Part shown: positions 1-5,957 of the stretch, one piece after another | How the letters are laid out: each line of letters starts with the position of its first letter | Position numbering within the stretch: the first letter of the stretch is position 1 | Source of the DNA: JAIBJN01 sp963784175 | GTDB lineage: Bacteria > Actinomycetota > Thermoleophilia > Gaiellales > Gaiellaceae | DNA: 10,937 nt | Assembly (NCBI GenBank): GCA_963784175.1 | Contig: CAWAQJ010000023.1 | Span: 1 to 10,937, forward strand | Direction of reading: 5' to 3' | The notes under the pieces: model-generated | What the model saw: the letters and a program-made list of their open reading frames with translations, nothing else | The model's database searches: none | What the model was told of the DNA's origin: nothing | Translations under genes and position numbers: made by a program

Positions 1-686
1 TCCTCGACCTCGCGCGCAAGCGAGATCCCGAGCGGCCGACCCACCTCTGGAACGGCCTTGCAGCCTGGATCGAGCTGGTGCGCGCCCCACCTTCCGGGAC
101 GTGGGAGCGACGCCGCGCCGACCTCTACGCCCTCGCCGACGAGTGGCTCGAGCCGCCGACCGTGACACCCGAGGAGAGCGTCGAGATCCTCCTACGCCGG
201 TATCTGACCGGCTTCGGGCCGGCGCGCCTCGCCGACGCCGCCAACTGGGCGGGCCTCGGCGCCGGCGACGTCCAGGAGGCCGCCGAGCAGATCCGTCTGC
301 GTCGCTTTCGCGACGAGGAAGACCGTGAGCTCGTCGACCTCCCCCGCGCACCGCTCCCCGGCGGACCGACCCCTGCTCCGGCGAGGTTCCTGCCCACCTG
401 GGACGCAACGCTTCTCGTCCATGCGCGCGGAACGCAGATCCTGCCGGAGCGCTTCCGGCCGCTCGTCTTCGACACGAAGACGCCCCACTCCACGCCGACA
501 TTCCTCGTCGACGGGGCCGTGGCAGGCAAGTGGACCATCGAGGCGGGCAAGAAGAAGGCGACGCTCGTGCTCGACCCATTCGAGCGCCTTCCAGCAGGCG
601 CGAAGCGTGAGCTCCGCGAGGAAGGAGAGCGGCTCGTGCGCTTCGTCGAGCCGGACGCCGCCTCACACGCGGTACGCGGAGGATGA
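1..686 (+). CDS. Winged-helix DNA-binding domain protein (HTH_42/AlkZ-like), 5'-truncated by window edge
   Basis: The frame is open from base 3 to the TGA at 684-686, giving about 227 residues. There is no convincing start, so the N-terminal part lies outside the window; a GTG at 78 is in frame but falls inside conserved-looking sequence. Visible landmarks are a segment reading IELVRAPPSGTWERRRADLY, a helical part around YLTGFGPARLADAANWAG that looks like a winged-helix recognition unit, and a C-terminal part with FLPTWDATLLVHARGTQILP and VDGAVAGKWTIE. This order is typical of the winged-helix DNA-binding domain family PF06224, which includes the AlkZ/YcaQ DNA glycosylases that unhook interstrand crosslinks. 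Many actinobacterial members have no tested function, and the N-terminal portion that would help judge glycosylase activity is missing. The family is likely; the glycosylase role is only possible. No terminator is evident after it. Confidence 0.8.
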   Translation, partial: LDLARKRDPERPTHLWNGLAAWIELVRAPPSGTWERRRADLYALADEWLEPPTVTPEESVEILLRRYLTGFGPARLADAANWAGLGAGDVQEAAEQIRLRRFRDEEDRELVDLPRAPLPGGPTPAPARFLPTWDATLLVHARGTQILPERFRPLVFDTKTPHSTPTFLVDGAVAGKWTIEAGKKKATLVLDPFERLPAGAKRELREEGERLVRFVEPDAASHAVRGG

Positions 687-740
687 CGAAGCCTTGGGAC
701 ACGCGGCTTTGCCGACCCAGCACGTTCGACGCCTCTCACG

Positions 741-768
741 TGTTCGAAGTAGTCTGCTATCGTACTAT
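741..768 (+). promoter_or_regulatory. Probable promoter of the SRPBCC-marR operon
   Basis: TACTAT at 763-768 is a good -10 hexamer. The best upstream partner is the weak TGTTCG at 741-746, with a 16-base spacer. A start site near 775 would fall inside the palindrome at 770-787. This sits in the only sizeable gap (687-800) before the operon. The assignment rests on the hexamer and position alone. Confidence 0.4.
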
Positions 769-788
769 TTAGTCCGTAGACAGACTAC
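749..788. promoter_or_regulatory. Probable MarR operator: nested inverted repeats upstream of the SRPBCC-marR operon
   Basis: Two nested dyads are visible. The outer one is a perfect 8-base inverted repeat, GTAGTCTG at 749-756 and CAGACTAC at 781-788. The inner one is an 18-bp imperfect palindrome at 770-787, TAGTC-N8-GACTA, with 14 of 18 positions symmetric. The TAGTC motif therefore occurs at 750, at 770 and inverted at 783, flanking and overlapping the putative -10 and start site. MarR-family dimers bind 16-20 bp palindromes of this form, and the operon encodes a MarR protein, so autorepression is the natural reading. Binding is inferred. Confidence 0.55.
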
Positions 789-800
789 ATGGAGGCGAAA

Positions 801-1190
801 GTGCGAGACCACACGGTGACGACCATTCTCGAAGCACCTCGGGACAGGGTCTACGGCTTCCTCTCGAAGATCGAGAACCTGCCGCGGTGGGCGACCGAGT
901 TCGCCCGGGAGCTCAAGTACGAAGATGGGAAAGCAAAGGTTGTGAACGGGCTCGGAGAGTTCTACTTCTCGATCGATGCAGACCCAAGCACCGGCGTCAT
1001 CGACATGTACGCCGGGCCCACGGAAGACGCTCTGAGTCTCTTCCCCACCCGAGTCGTGGAACTGCCGGACGGCCGGAGCGCGTATTCCTTCACGATGTTC
1101 CAGACGCCGGGCATGCCCGACGACCTGTTCGAGGCCCAGTACCAGTCCCTGCTCCGCGAGTTCGACAACATTCGAGCCCGGCTTTCGTGA
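801..1190 (+). CDS. SRPBCC (polyketide cyclase/START-like) family protein
   Basis: The protein has 129 residues from the GTG at 801. That start has a GGAGG Shine-Dalgarno five bases upstream (791-795). An ATG at 789 in the same frame would add four residues but has no ribosome site and would use up the GGAGG. The opening (HTVTTILEAPRDRVYGFLSKIENLPRWATEF) has the typical SRPBCC start: a first strand, then the APxxxVyxflsxienlPrWa helix region. The end is an amphipathic helix (DDLFEAQYQSLLREFDNIRARL), as in the START/Bet v 1 fold. The family binds hydrophobic ligands or acts as cyclases/aromatases; no ligand can be assigned. Its stop overlaps the start of the marR gene (GTGA), so the two are probably translationally coupled. 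The SRPBCC protein may handle or sense the compound that the regulator responds to, which is inference. Confidence 0.85.
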   Translation: MRDHTVTTILEAPRDRVYGFLSKIENLPRWATEFARELKYEDGKAKVVNGLGEFYFSIDADPSTGVIDMYAGPTEDALSLFPTRVVELPDGRSAYSFTMFQTPGMPDDLFEAQYQSLLREFDNIRARLS

Positions 1191-1675
1191 GCAAGCGGGC
1201 AGTGGCGGAAAAGTCGTCGACGACCCTGAACAGGGACGACCTAGGCTTCCTGCTCGCAAAGGCCAGTCAGCGCTGGAACAACCTCCTTGCAGAGCGCTTC
1301 GCCGCAGCAGGCTTCGGTGACGTCCGGCCGGCCTACGGTTCGGTTCTCCTTCCGCTCTTCGAGGAGGACGGGCTTCAGATGGGAGAGCTCGCCCGCCGCG
1401 CCCGCTTGAGCAAGCAGACGATGACCGACATGGTGCGGCGCCTCGAGCGCGACGGGCTCGTCGAGCGGCGCCCAGACCCGCATGACGCTCGCGCCTCGCG
1501 GATTCTGCTCACCGCTCGAAGCCGGGCGTTCGAGCCGATCGCTCAAGAGGTACTGCGAGACCTCGACCTGGAGGTCCGCGCGCTGCTCGACGACAAACAG
1601 GTCGAAGCGGTGAAGCTCGCGCTACAGACCCTCCTCGACCTCGGAAGCGAACGACGAGCTCAGGAAATCGGCTAG
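1187..1675 (+). CDS. MarR-family transcriptional regulator
   Basis: The protein has 162 residues starting at GTG 1187, which overlaps the previous stop by four bases. A second GTG at 1202 is also possible. The layout is that of MarR: N-terminal dimerisation helices (residues 15-60), a winged helix with LQMGELARRARLSKQTMTDM at 63-82 and MVRRLERDGLVERR continuing the recognition helix, and a wing whose consensus DPhDARASRILLT lies at 97-109. A C-terminal dimerisation helix pair follows (116-155). The length is normal for the family. MarR dimers usually repress their own operon and release DNA on binding small phenolic or lipophilic ligands, and the palindromes at 749-788 are the obvious target. 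No ligand can be inferred. It is convergent with rnpB and shares the hairpin at 1683-1708 as terminator. Confidence 0.92.
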   Translation: MSKRAVAEKSSTTLNRDDLGFLLAKASQRWNNLLAERFAAAGFGDVRPAYGSVLLPLFEEDGLQMGELARRARLSKQTMTDMVRRLERDGLVERRPDPHDARASRILLTARSRAFEPIAQEVLRDLDLEVRALLDDKQVEAVKLALQTLLDLGSERRAQEIG

Positions 1676-1682
1676 ACCAGTA

Positions 1683-1708
1683 GAAAGCCCCGCCGAGGCG
1701 GGGCTTTC
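1683..1708. terminator. Bidirectional hairpin between marR and rnpB
   Basis: A perfect 12-base inverted repeat (GAAAGCCCCGCC / GGCGGGGCTTTC) is separated by GA; sterically the apex would open to a four-base loop. It begins eight bases after the marR stop and abuts the 3' end of rnpB on the other strand, so it can terminate both convergent transcripts. The U tract is short in each direction (CTTTC), as often seen in high-GC bacteria. Confidence 0.8.
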
Positions 1709-2064
1709 CGTAGCAGGCCTGTAAGCCGGATTCTGTCGGGGGTGACCATCCATCTCGGCTCCCGGTTTCCCGGGAACTCGTGCGGCGTACCCGGCTCCTC
1801 GGCGGGCAACCTGAGCGGAGCCTGTTCGCCTTGCACCGGACGGGGTTTGGCAGCCGCCGTGTCACCACGACGCTGGTGGGCTCTTACCCCACCTTTTCAC
1901 CCTTACCGCCGGCGTCTCCGGAGAGATACGTTCGCCGGTGGCGGTCTCCTTTCTGTGCCACTTTCCGTCGGCTTTCGCCGCCTGGGATTTCCCCAGCGTC
2001 CTGCCCTGCGGTGTCCGGACTTTCCTCGAGCCGCTCGCGCGGCCCGCGGTCACCCGGCCTGCAC
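1709..2064 (-). ncRNA. rnpB: RNase P RNA (class A)
   Basis: This is the catalytic RNA of RNase P, which matures tRNA 5' ends. On the minus strand the 5' part carries the conserved core GAGGAAAGTCCGGACACCGC just downstream of P1, followed by a GCAGGGCAGGACGCTGG-type segment. The 3' part carries the diagnostic ACAGAATCCGGCTTACAGGC. Helix P1 can be drawn exactly: GCAGGCC (2062-2056) pairs with GGCCTGC (1719-1713). The length of about 355 bases and the layout fit class A. The ends are estimated: the 5' end from P1 and the TACACT -10 at 2070-2075, the 3' end from P1 and the hairpin at 1683-1708. The 5' end overlaps the last codons of the zinc-ribbon gene on the same strand. Open frames read through this locus on both strands are not genes. 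Confidence 0.96.
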
Positions 2065-2241
2065 GTCCAAGTGTAGCGCCGGTTCTCCCTCCATCCGGAG
2101 CCCCGAGCCGCACTCCGGACACGTCACGGAGCAGTCCCGGTGCAGCACGAACTCGCCGCATGCCGGGCACTCGAGGCTCGCGCCGCGCATGAGCGCCAGG
2201 AGCTCCTGGTCGAGGGTGCGGTTGAGCGTGACGACCTCCAT
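2050..2241 (-). CDS. Small zinc-ribbon protein between lexA and rnpB
   Basis: The protein has 63 residues. Residues 1-20 look helical (MEVVTLNRTLDQELLALMRG). After that comes a zinc-binding knuckle pair: C25-P-A-C28 and C41-P-E-C44, with an extra Cys37 and His34 between. The start ATG at 2241 is eight bases past the lexA stop, and a GAGGG Shine-Dalgarno overlaps that stop, so it reads as the second gene of a lexA transcript. The stop codon (2050-2052) lies inside the 5' part of rnpB, so the last few codons are shared with the RNA gene and its -10 element. I do not recognise a named family. Zinc ribbons of this size commonly bind nucleic acid or protein partners. A tie to SOS or RNase P is suggested only by position. 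Confidence 0.72.
   Translation of the reverse strand: MEVVTLNRTLDQELLALMRGASLECPACGEFVLHRDCSVTCPECGSGLRMEGEPALHLDVQAG
2070..2075 (-). promoter_or_regulatory. Putative rnpB -10 element inside the zinc-ribbon gene
   Basis: On the minus strand TACACT (2075 to 2070) lies 7-8 bases before the predicted 5' end of rnpB at about 2063, the right spacing for its start site. No clear -35 is visible at 16-18 bases. It falls in the Leu-His codons near the end of the 63-residue zinc-ribbon gene. Confidence 0.45.
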
Positions 2242-2249
2242 CGCGACCC

Positions 2250-2894
2250 TCAGCCGACCCTCCGGAAGACGCCCACGACCTTGCCCAGGACGCTGACGTG
2301 CTCGGGATAGAGCGGCTCCATGGTGGAGTTCTCGGGCTGGAGCCGGACTCGCCCGCTCTCGCGGAAGAAGCGCTTGACGGTTGCCTCGTCGGCCGCCTCG
2401 TCCTGGCCGGCGAGCGCGACGACGATGTCACCGTCCTTCGCGGTCTGCTGGCGCTGCACGACGACGTAGTCGCCCTCGAGGATCCCGGCCTCGATCATGC
2501 TGTCGCCCTTGACGCGGAGCAGGAACTCCTCGCCTCCGCGCGAGAGCGTGTCCGGCACGGCCAGATGCTCCTCGACGTTCTCCTCCGCGAGGAGGGGCCC
2601 GCCGGCGGCGATCTCGCCCACGAGCGGGAGCACGCGGACCTCGCCCACGTCCGGCACCGAGACTGTCGCGCCCGCTGCCGTTCGCTCGCGTCGGGTGAGC
2701 TCCAGCGCCCTCGGCTTCGTCGGGTCGCGCCGCAGATAGCCGGCCCGCTCGAGATTGGCCAGATGGGCGTGCACGGTGGACGGCGACGCCAGTCCCACCG
2801 CCTCTCCGATCTCGCGCACGGTGGGCGGATACCCGTGCGAATCCACGTAGCTGAGGACGAACTCGTAGACCTCGCGCTGACGCTGCGTGAGCAT
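2250..2894 (-). CDS. lexA: LexA repressor (SOS response)
   Basis: The protein has 214 residues from the ATG at 2894, preceded by AGGGAGG. The frame stays open upstream through the promoter and the opposite-strand tRNA, which is not coding. The N-terminal winged helix begins LTQRQREVYEFVLSYVDSHG and has the recognition segment TVREIGEAVGLASPSTVHAH (25-44). The C-terminal S24 peptidase domain shows the self-cleavage site A97-G98 in EIAAGGPLLAEE, the nucleophile Ser132 in VKGDSMIEAG and the general base Lys174 in ATVKRF, all intact. LexA represses DNA-damage genes, and RecA filaments trigger its autocleavage. A SOS box and matching promoter lie directly upstream (2911-2957), so it should autoregulate. 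A small zinc-ribbon gene and rnpB follow on the same strand. Confidence 0.97.
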   Translation of the reverse strand: MLTQRQREVYEFVLSYVDSHGYPPTVREIGEAVGLASPSTVHAHLANLERAGYLRRDPTKPRALELTRRERTAAGATVSVPDVGEVRVLPLVGEIAAGGPLLAEENVEEHLAVPDTLSRGGEEFLLRVKGDSMIEAGILEGDYVVVQRQQTAKDGDIVVALAGQDEAADEATVKRFFRESGRVRLQPENSTMEPLYPEHVSVLGKVVGVFRRVG

Positions 2895-2910
2895 CTGCCT
2901 CCCTTCCTGG

Positions 2911-2926
2911 TCGAACGTTTGTTCGT
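2911..2926. promoter_or_regulatory. LexA operator (SOS box)
   Basis: TCGAACGTTTGTTCGT is a near-perfect dyad matching the actinobacterial SOS consensus TCGAAC-N4-GTTCGA, differing only in the last base. It lies 17 bases upstream of the lexA start codon and covers the expected transcription start (about 2922), so LexA bound here would block its own promoter. Confidence 0.9.
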
Positions 2927-2928
2927 AC

Positions 2929-2957
2929 AAGGTAGCGAGGGGCTCGGACGGAGTCAA
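2929..2957 (-). promoter_or_regulatory. lexA promoter
   Basis: On the minus strand TTGACT (2957-2952) and TACCTT (2934-2929) are separated by exactly 17 bases, a strong housekeeping-sigma match. Initiation about seven bases further on would be within the SOS box at 2911-2926. Confidence 0.8.
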
Positions 2958-2972
2958 GCGACGGCCAGCCGC

Positions 2973-2978
2973 TACAAT
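2973..2978 (+). promoter_or_regulatory. -10 element of the tRNA-Leu gene
   Basis: TACAAT is a five-of-six match to the TATAAT consensus, 12 bases before the mature tRNA 5' end, giving a leader of roughly 5-6 bases for RNase P removal. No good -35 is seen; the bases 17-18 upstream belong to the divergent lexA promoter region. Confidence 0.6.
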
Positions 2979-2990
2979 GCGCCCGTCCAC

Positions 2991-3076
<86 letters not shown>

Positions 3077-3081
3077 TCGTG

Positions 3082-3108
3082 GGGCGCCCTGAAAAGGCGC
3101 CCTTCGTG
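3082..3108 (+). terminator. Hairpin downstream of tRNA-Leu
   Basis: GGGCGCC (3082-3088) and GGCGCCC (3096-3102) form a perfect 7-bp stem with an A-rich seven-base loop, followed by TTCGTGCTT. The position five bases after the tRNA suits a terminator or 3'-end processing signal. The weak T tract may let some transcription continue into tldD, for which no strong promoter is obvious. Confidence 0.55.
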
Positions 3109-3129
3109 CTTCACGAGCGCGCCGCGCCG

Positions 3130-4602
3130 ATGACCGGCGTCAGTAATCTACGTCGGCCCGTGAACGAGCTTGCCGACCACGCAATCGACTCCGCCCTCGG
3201 CGCGGGCGCCGGCTACGCAGATGCGCGCATCGTGCAGCGGCGTGCCCAGCACGTCTCCACGAAGAACGGCGAGGTCGACTCCGTTTCCGACGCCGAGACC
3301 GAGGGCGTCGGGGTTCGCGTCCTGGTCGACGGCGCCTGGGGCTTCGCCGGCGACCCAAGGCTCTCCGAGGAGGGCGCGCGCGACGCCGCCCTACGGGCGG
3401 TCGCGTTCGCCCGCGCGAGCGCCTCGCGCGCACGCACGCGCGTGGAGCTTGCGTCGGTGCCGCCGGCCACCGGGGAGTACGAACCCGCCGTCGAGCGAGA
3501 CCCGGTCGAGGTTCCGCTCGAAGAGAAGATCGCCCTCTGCCTGCGCGCCGAGGAGGGCATGCGCCGGCCCGAGGTGAAGATCACCGAGGCCACCGTCCGC
3601 GCCATGAGCGAGCGCCGCGTCTTCCACTCGTCCGAGGGCGCGCGGATCTCGCAGCGCTTCGTCGAGTGCGGAGGCGGGATCGACGCACTGGCGGTCTCCG
3701 ACGACGGCCGCGTGCAGAACCGCAGCTACCCGAGCGCGCACGGCGGCTCCAGCGGCCAGGGCGGCTGGGAGTACGTGGAGCAGCTCGGCCTCGACCGCGA
3801 GGCGCCGCGGATCGGCGAGGAGGCGGCAGCCCTCCTGACCGCCGACGCGTGCCCGGCGGGCATCACCACGATCGTGATCGACGCCGAGCAGATGGAGCTC
3901 CAGGTGCACGAGTCCGTAGGTCATCCGACGGAGCTCGACCGCGTCTACGGGACCGAGGCCGCCTACGCCGGCACGAGCTTCCTCAAGCCCGGCGACCTGG
4001 GCAGCCTCCGCTACGGCTCCGAGCACATGAACATCACGGCCGACCCCACCACCCCGCTCGGGCTGGGGAGCTTCGGCTGGGACGACGAGGGAGCACCCGC
4101 CAAGCGCCAGCCGGTCGTCGAGGGCGGGATTCTCACCGGCTACCTGGCCTCGCGGGAGACCTCCGCGCTGATCGGCCGCGAACTGGGCGGCTCGATGCGC
4201 GCCGACAGCTGGAGCCGCATGCCGCTCGTCCGCATGACGAATCTCCATCTCGAGCCGGGCGCCGGCTCGCTCGACGACCTGCTCGCCGACGTCGACGACG
4301 GCCTCTATCTCTGCACGAACAAGAGCTGGTCGATCGACGACAAGCGCCTCAACTTCCAGTTCGGGACGCAGGTTGCCTGGGAGATCAAGAAGGGCAAGCT
4401 CGGCCGCATGCTCCGTGACGCGACGTACATGGGCGTCACGCCGGAGTTCTGGGGACGGATGGACGCCGTCGCCGGGCCGGACGAATGGAAGATGTACGGC
4501 CTCACCAACTGCGGCAAGGGCCAGCCGGGCCAGCACGCGCACGTCTCGCACGGCACGTCTCCGGCACGTTTCCGTGACGTGCAGGTGGGCGTGCGATCGT
4601 GA
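3130..4602 (+). CDS. tldD: TldD metalloprotease subunit
   Basis: The protein has 490 residues from ATG 3130. An in-frame GTG at 3160 begins NELADHAIDSALGAGAGYAD, where family similarity seems to start, and is preceded by a TAATCT element at 3144-3149, so it may be the true start. TldD is the catalytic half of the TldD/TldE zinc protease, a cytosolic peptidase known for degrading or trimming unfolded peptides, including RiPP precursors such as microcin B17 and the CcdA antitoxin. The zinc motif HESVGH is present (H260, E261, H265 from ATG 3130), as is the conserved C-terminal Cys461 in GLTNCGKGQPGQ. The domain order is normal: N-terminal VSTKNGEVDSVSDAETEGVGVRV, then the HExxxH segment, then the C-terminal barrel. 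It overlaps tldE by four bases (GTGA). Confidence 0.95.
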   Translation: MTGVSNLRRPVNELADHAIDSALGAGAGYADARIVQRRAQHVSTKNGEVDSVSDAETEGVGVRVLVDGAWGFAGDPRLSEEGARDAALRAVAFARASASRARTRVELASVPPATGEYEPAVERDPVEVPLEEKIALCLRAEEGMRRPEVKITEATVRAMSERRVFHSSEGARISQRFVECGGGIDALAVSDDGRVQNRSYPSAHGGSSGQGGWEYVEQLGLDREAPRIGEEAAALLTADACPAGITTIVIDAEQMELQVHESVGHPTELDRVYGTEAAYAGTSFLKPGDLGSLRYGSEHMNITADPTTPLGLGSFGWDDEGAPAKRQPVVEGGILTGYLASRETSALIGRELGGSMRADSWSRMPLVRMTNLHLEPGAGSLDDLLADVDDGLYLCTNKSWSIDDKRLNFQFGTQVAWEIKKGKLGRMLRDATYMGVTPEFWGRMDAVAGPDEWKMYGLTNCGKGQPGQHAHVSHGTSPARFRDVQVGVRS

Positions 4603-5957
4603 GCCGAGCGCTCGACCTGGCCGAACGCGCGGTGCGGGCGGCGGAGGGCGACGAAGCCGACGCCTCCGTCCACGTCGAGCGGTCCGGATTCGCACGCTTC
4701 GCGGCATCGGCGGTGCACCAGCCGACGCTGATCCGCGACGAGAGCGTGACCGTCCGGGTCGTGCGCGACGGCCGCGTCGGGTGCGCGACGACGAACCGGA
4801 CCGACGAGGACGGCCTCACCGCGGTCGCCAGGCGCGCGGGCGAGGCCGCCGAGCGCTCGCCGGTCGACCCGGGCTTTCCGGGCCTCGAGCAACCGGCGGC
4901 AGTGCCCGCCGTGGAGGGCTTCGACGAGGAGACGGCCGCCCAGACCCCGGAGGACCAGGCCGAGCAGGCCGCCGCGGCGATCGACGCCGCCCCCGACCTC
5001 GGGCTCTACGGCTACTACACGAGCGGGGCCACCGAGGTCGGCGTCGCCTCGACGACAGGGCACGCGGTCGCGCAGGCGACCACCGACGTCAGCGTCCTCA
5101 CGCTCGCGGCGGGCGAGGACGTCTCCGGCTACGCCGAGGCGACCTCCTGGCGCGCGTCCCAGATCGACCCGGCCGCCGTCGCCCGCGAGGCCGCCGAGAA
5201 GGCGGCCCGCACGAAGGCGGCCGAGCAGATCGAGCCGGCGACGTATCGCGCGGTGCTCGAGCCCTATGCGATCTCGGAGCTCCTCTTCTACTTCGGCTTC
5301 ACCTCACTCAACGCGCTCGCCCTGCTCGAGGGCCGCAGCTACCTGTCCGGACGCCTCGGCGAGAAGCTCTTCGGCGACGGCTTCACGCTCTGGGACGACG
5401 GGCTCGACCCGCGCGGCTATCCGAAGGCGTTCGACCTCGAGGGCGTCCCCAAGCAGCGCGTGCTCATGGTCGAGGAGGGCGTGGCCCGCGACGTCGTCTG
5501 GGACCGCCGTACCGCGAAGCAGGATGGGCGCGAGTCGACCGGGCACGGGCTGAGCGCGCCGGCGCAGGCGTTCGGGCCGGTTCCCTTCAACCTTTCCCTG
5601 GCCGGTGGAGACGCGGCCTCGGTGGACGAGCTCGCCGAGCGCGTCGGCGACGGGATCTACGTCACGCGCCTGCACTACCTCGGCGTCGTCGACCCCCGCG
5701 AGGGGATCATCACCGGGATGACGCGCGACGGCACCTTCCGCGTCGAAGGCGGGAAGGTGACGGCACCGCTCGTCAACCTCCGCTTCACGACGTCGTTCCC
5801 GGCGCTCGCCGCGGGCCTCCTGGGGCTCACGGAGGAGGTAACGCTCGTGAACCGCAGCGACTTCTACGACGAGCGCTATCCATTCGGGACACTGGTCCCG
5901 GCAGCCGCGACCGAAGCGTTTACCATCGTGGGCACGGGCTCCGGCCCGGGCCTTTGA
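4599..5957 (+). CDS. tldE: TldE/PmbA protease subunit
   Basis: The protein has 452 residues from GTG 4599, overlapping the tldD stop and preceded by AGGTGG. It shares the TldD fold: the N-terminal strand region around RDESVTVRVVRDGRVGCATT and the C-terminal half with YAISELLFYFGFTSLNALAL and the segment GIYVTRLHYLGVVDPREGII. It has no HExxxH motif, as expected, since TldE is the non-metal partner that encloses TldD's active site in the heteromer. Length is normal for PmbA/TldE. Coupled translation at the GTGA junction suits a 1:1 complex. Its TGA overlaps the next start codon (TGATG). Substrates cannot be told from the sequence. The symbol pmbA is the synonym. Confidence 0.94.
   Translation: MSRALDLAERAVRAAEGDEADASVHVERSGFARFAASAVHQPTLIRDESVTVRVVRDGRVGCATTNRTDEDGLTAVARRAGEAAERSPVDPGFPGLEQPAAVPAVEGFDEETAAQTPEDQAEQAAAAIDAAPDLGLYGYYTSGATEVGVASTTGHAVAQATTDVSVLTLAAGEDVSGYAEATSWRASQIDPAAVAREAAEKAARTKAAEQIEPATYRAVLEPYAISELLFYFGFTSLNALALLEGRSYLSGRLGEKLFGDGFTLWDDGLDPRGYPKAFDLEGVPKQRVLMVEEGVARDVVWDRRTAKQDGRESTGHGLSAPAQAFGPVPFNLSLAGGDAASVDELAERVGDGIYVTRLHYLGVVDPREGIITGMTRDGTFRVEGGKVTAPLVNLRFTTSFPALAAGLLGLTEEVTLVNRSDFYDERYPFGTLVPAAATEAFTIVGTGSGPGL

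Noticed and set aside
721..748. GTTCGAC and TGTTCGAA near 724-748 as a second SOS box
   Set aside because: Only half-sites, in the same orientation and with wrong spacing; no dyad with an N4 centre.
1742..2431. Open frames on both strands across the rnpB locus
   Set aside because: The region is explained by RNase P RNA with matched P1 and conserved core; these frames are chance readings of a structured RNA.
3391..4707. 438-residue open frame on the minus strand opposite tldD
   Set aside because: It lies wholly antisense to the well-supported tldD/tldE junction, is Arg/Ala/Val/Leu-rich with no recognisable motif, and is a by-product of high-GC codon use.
4373..5956. Upstream extension of the propeller reading frame through tldE
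   Set aside because: This part is Arg/Gly/Pro-rich low-complexity translation in the wrong frame of tldE; homology-like sequence begins only at ATG 5957.
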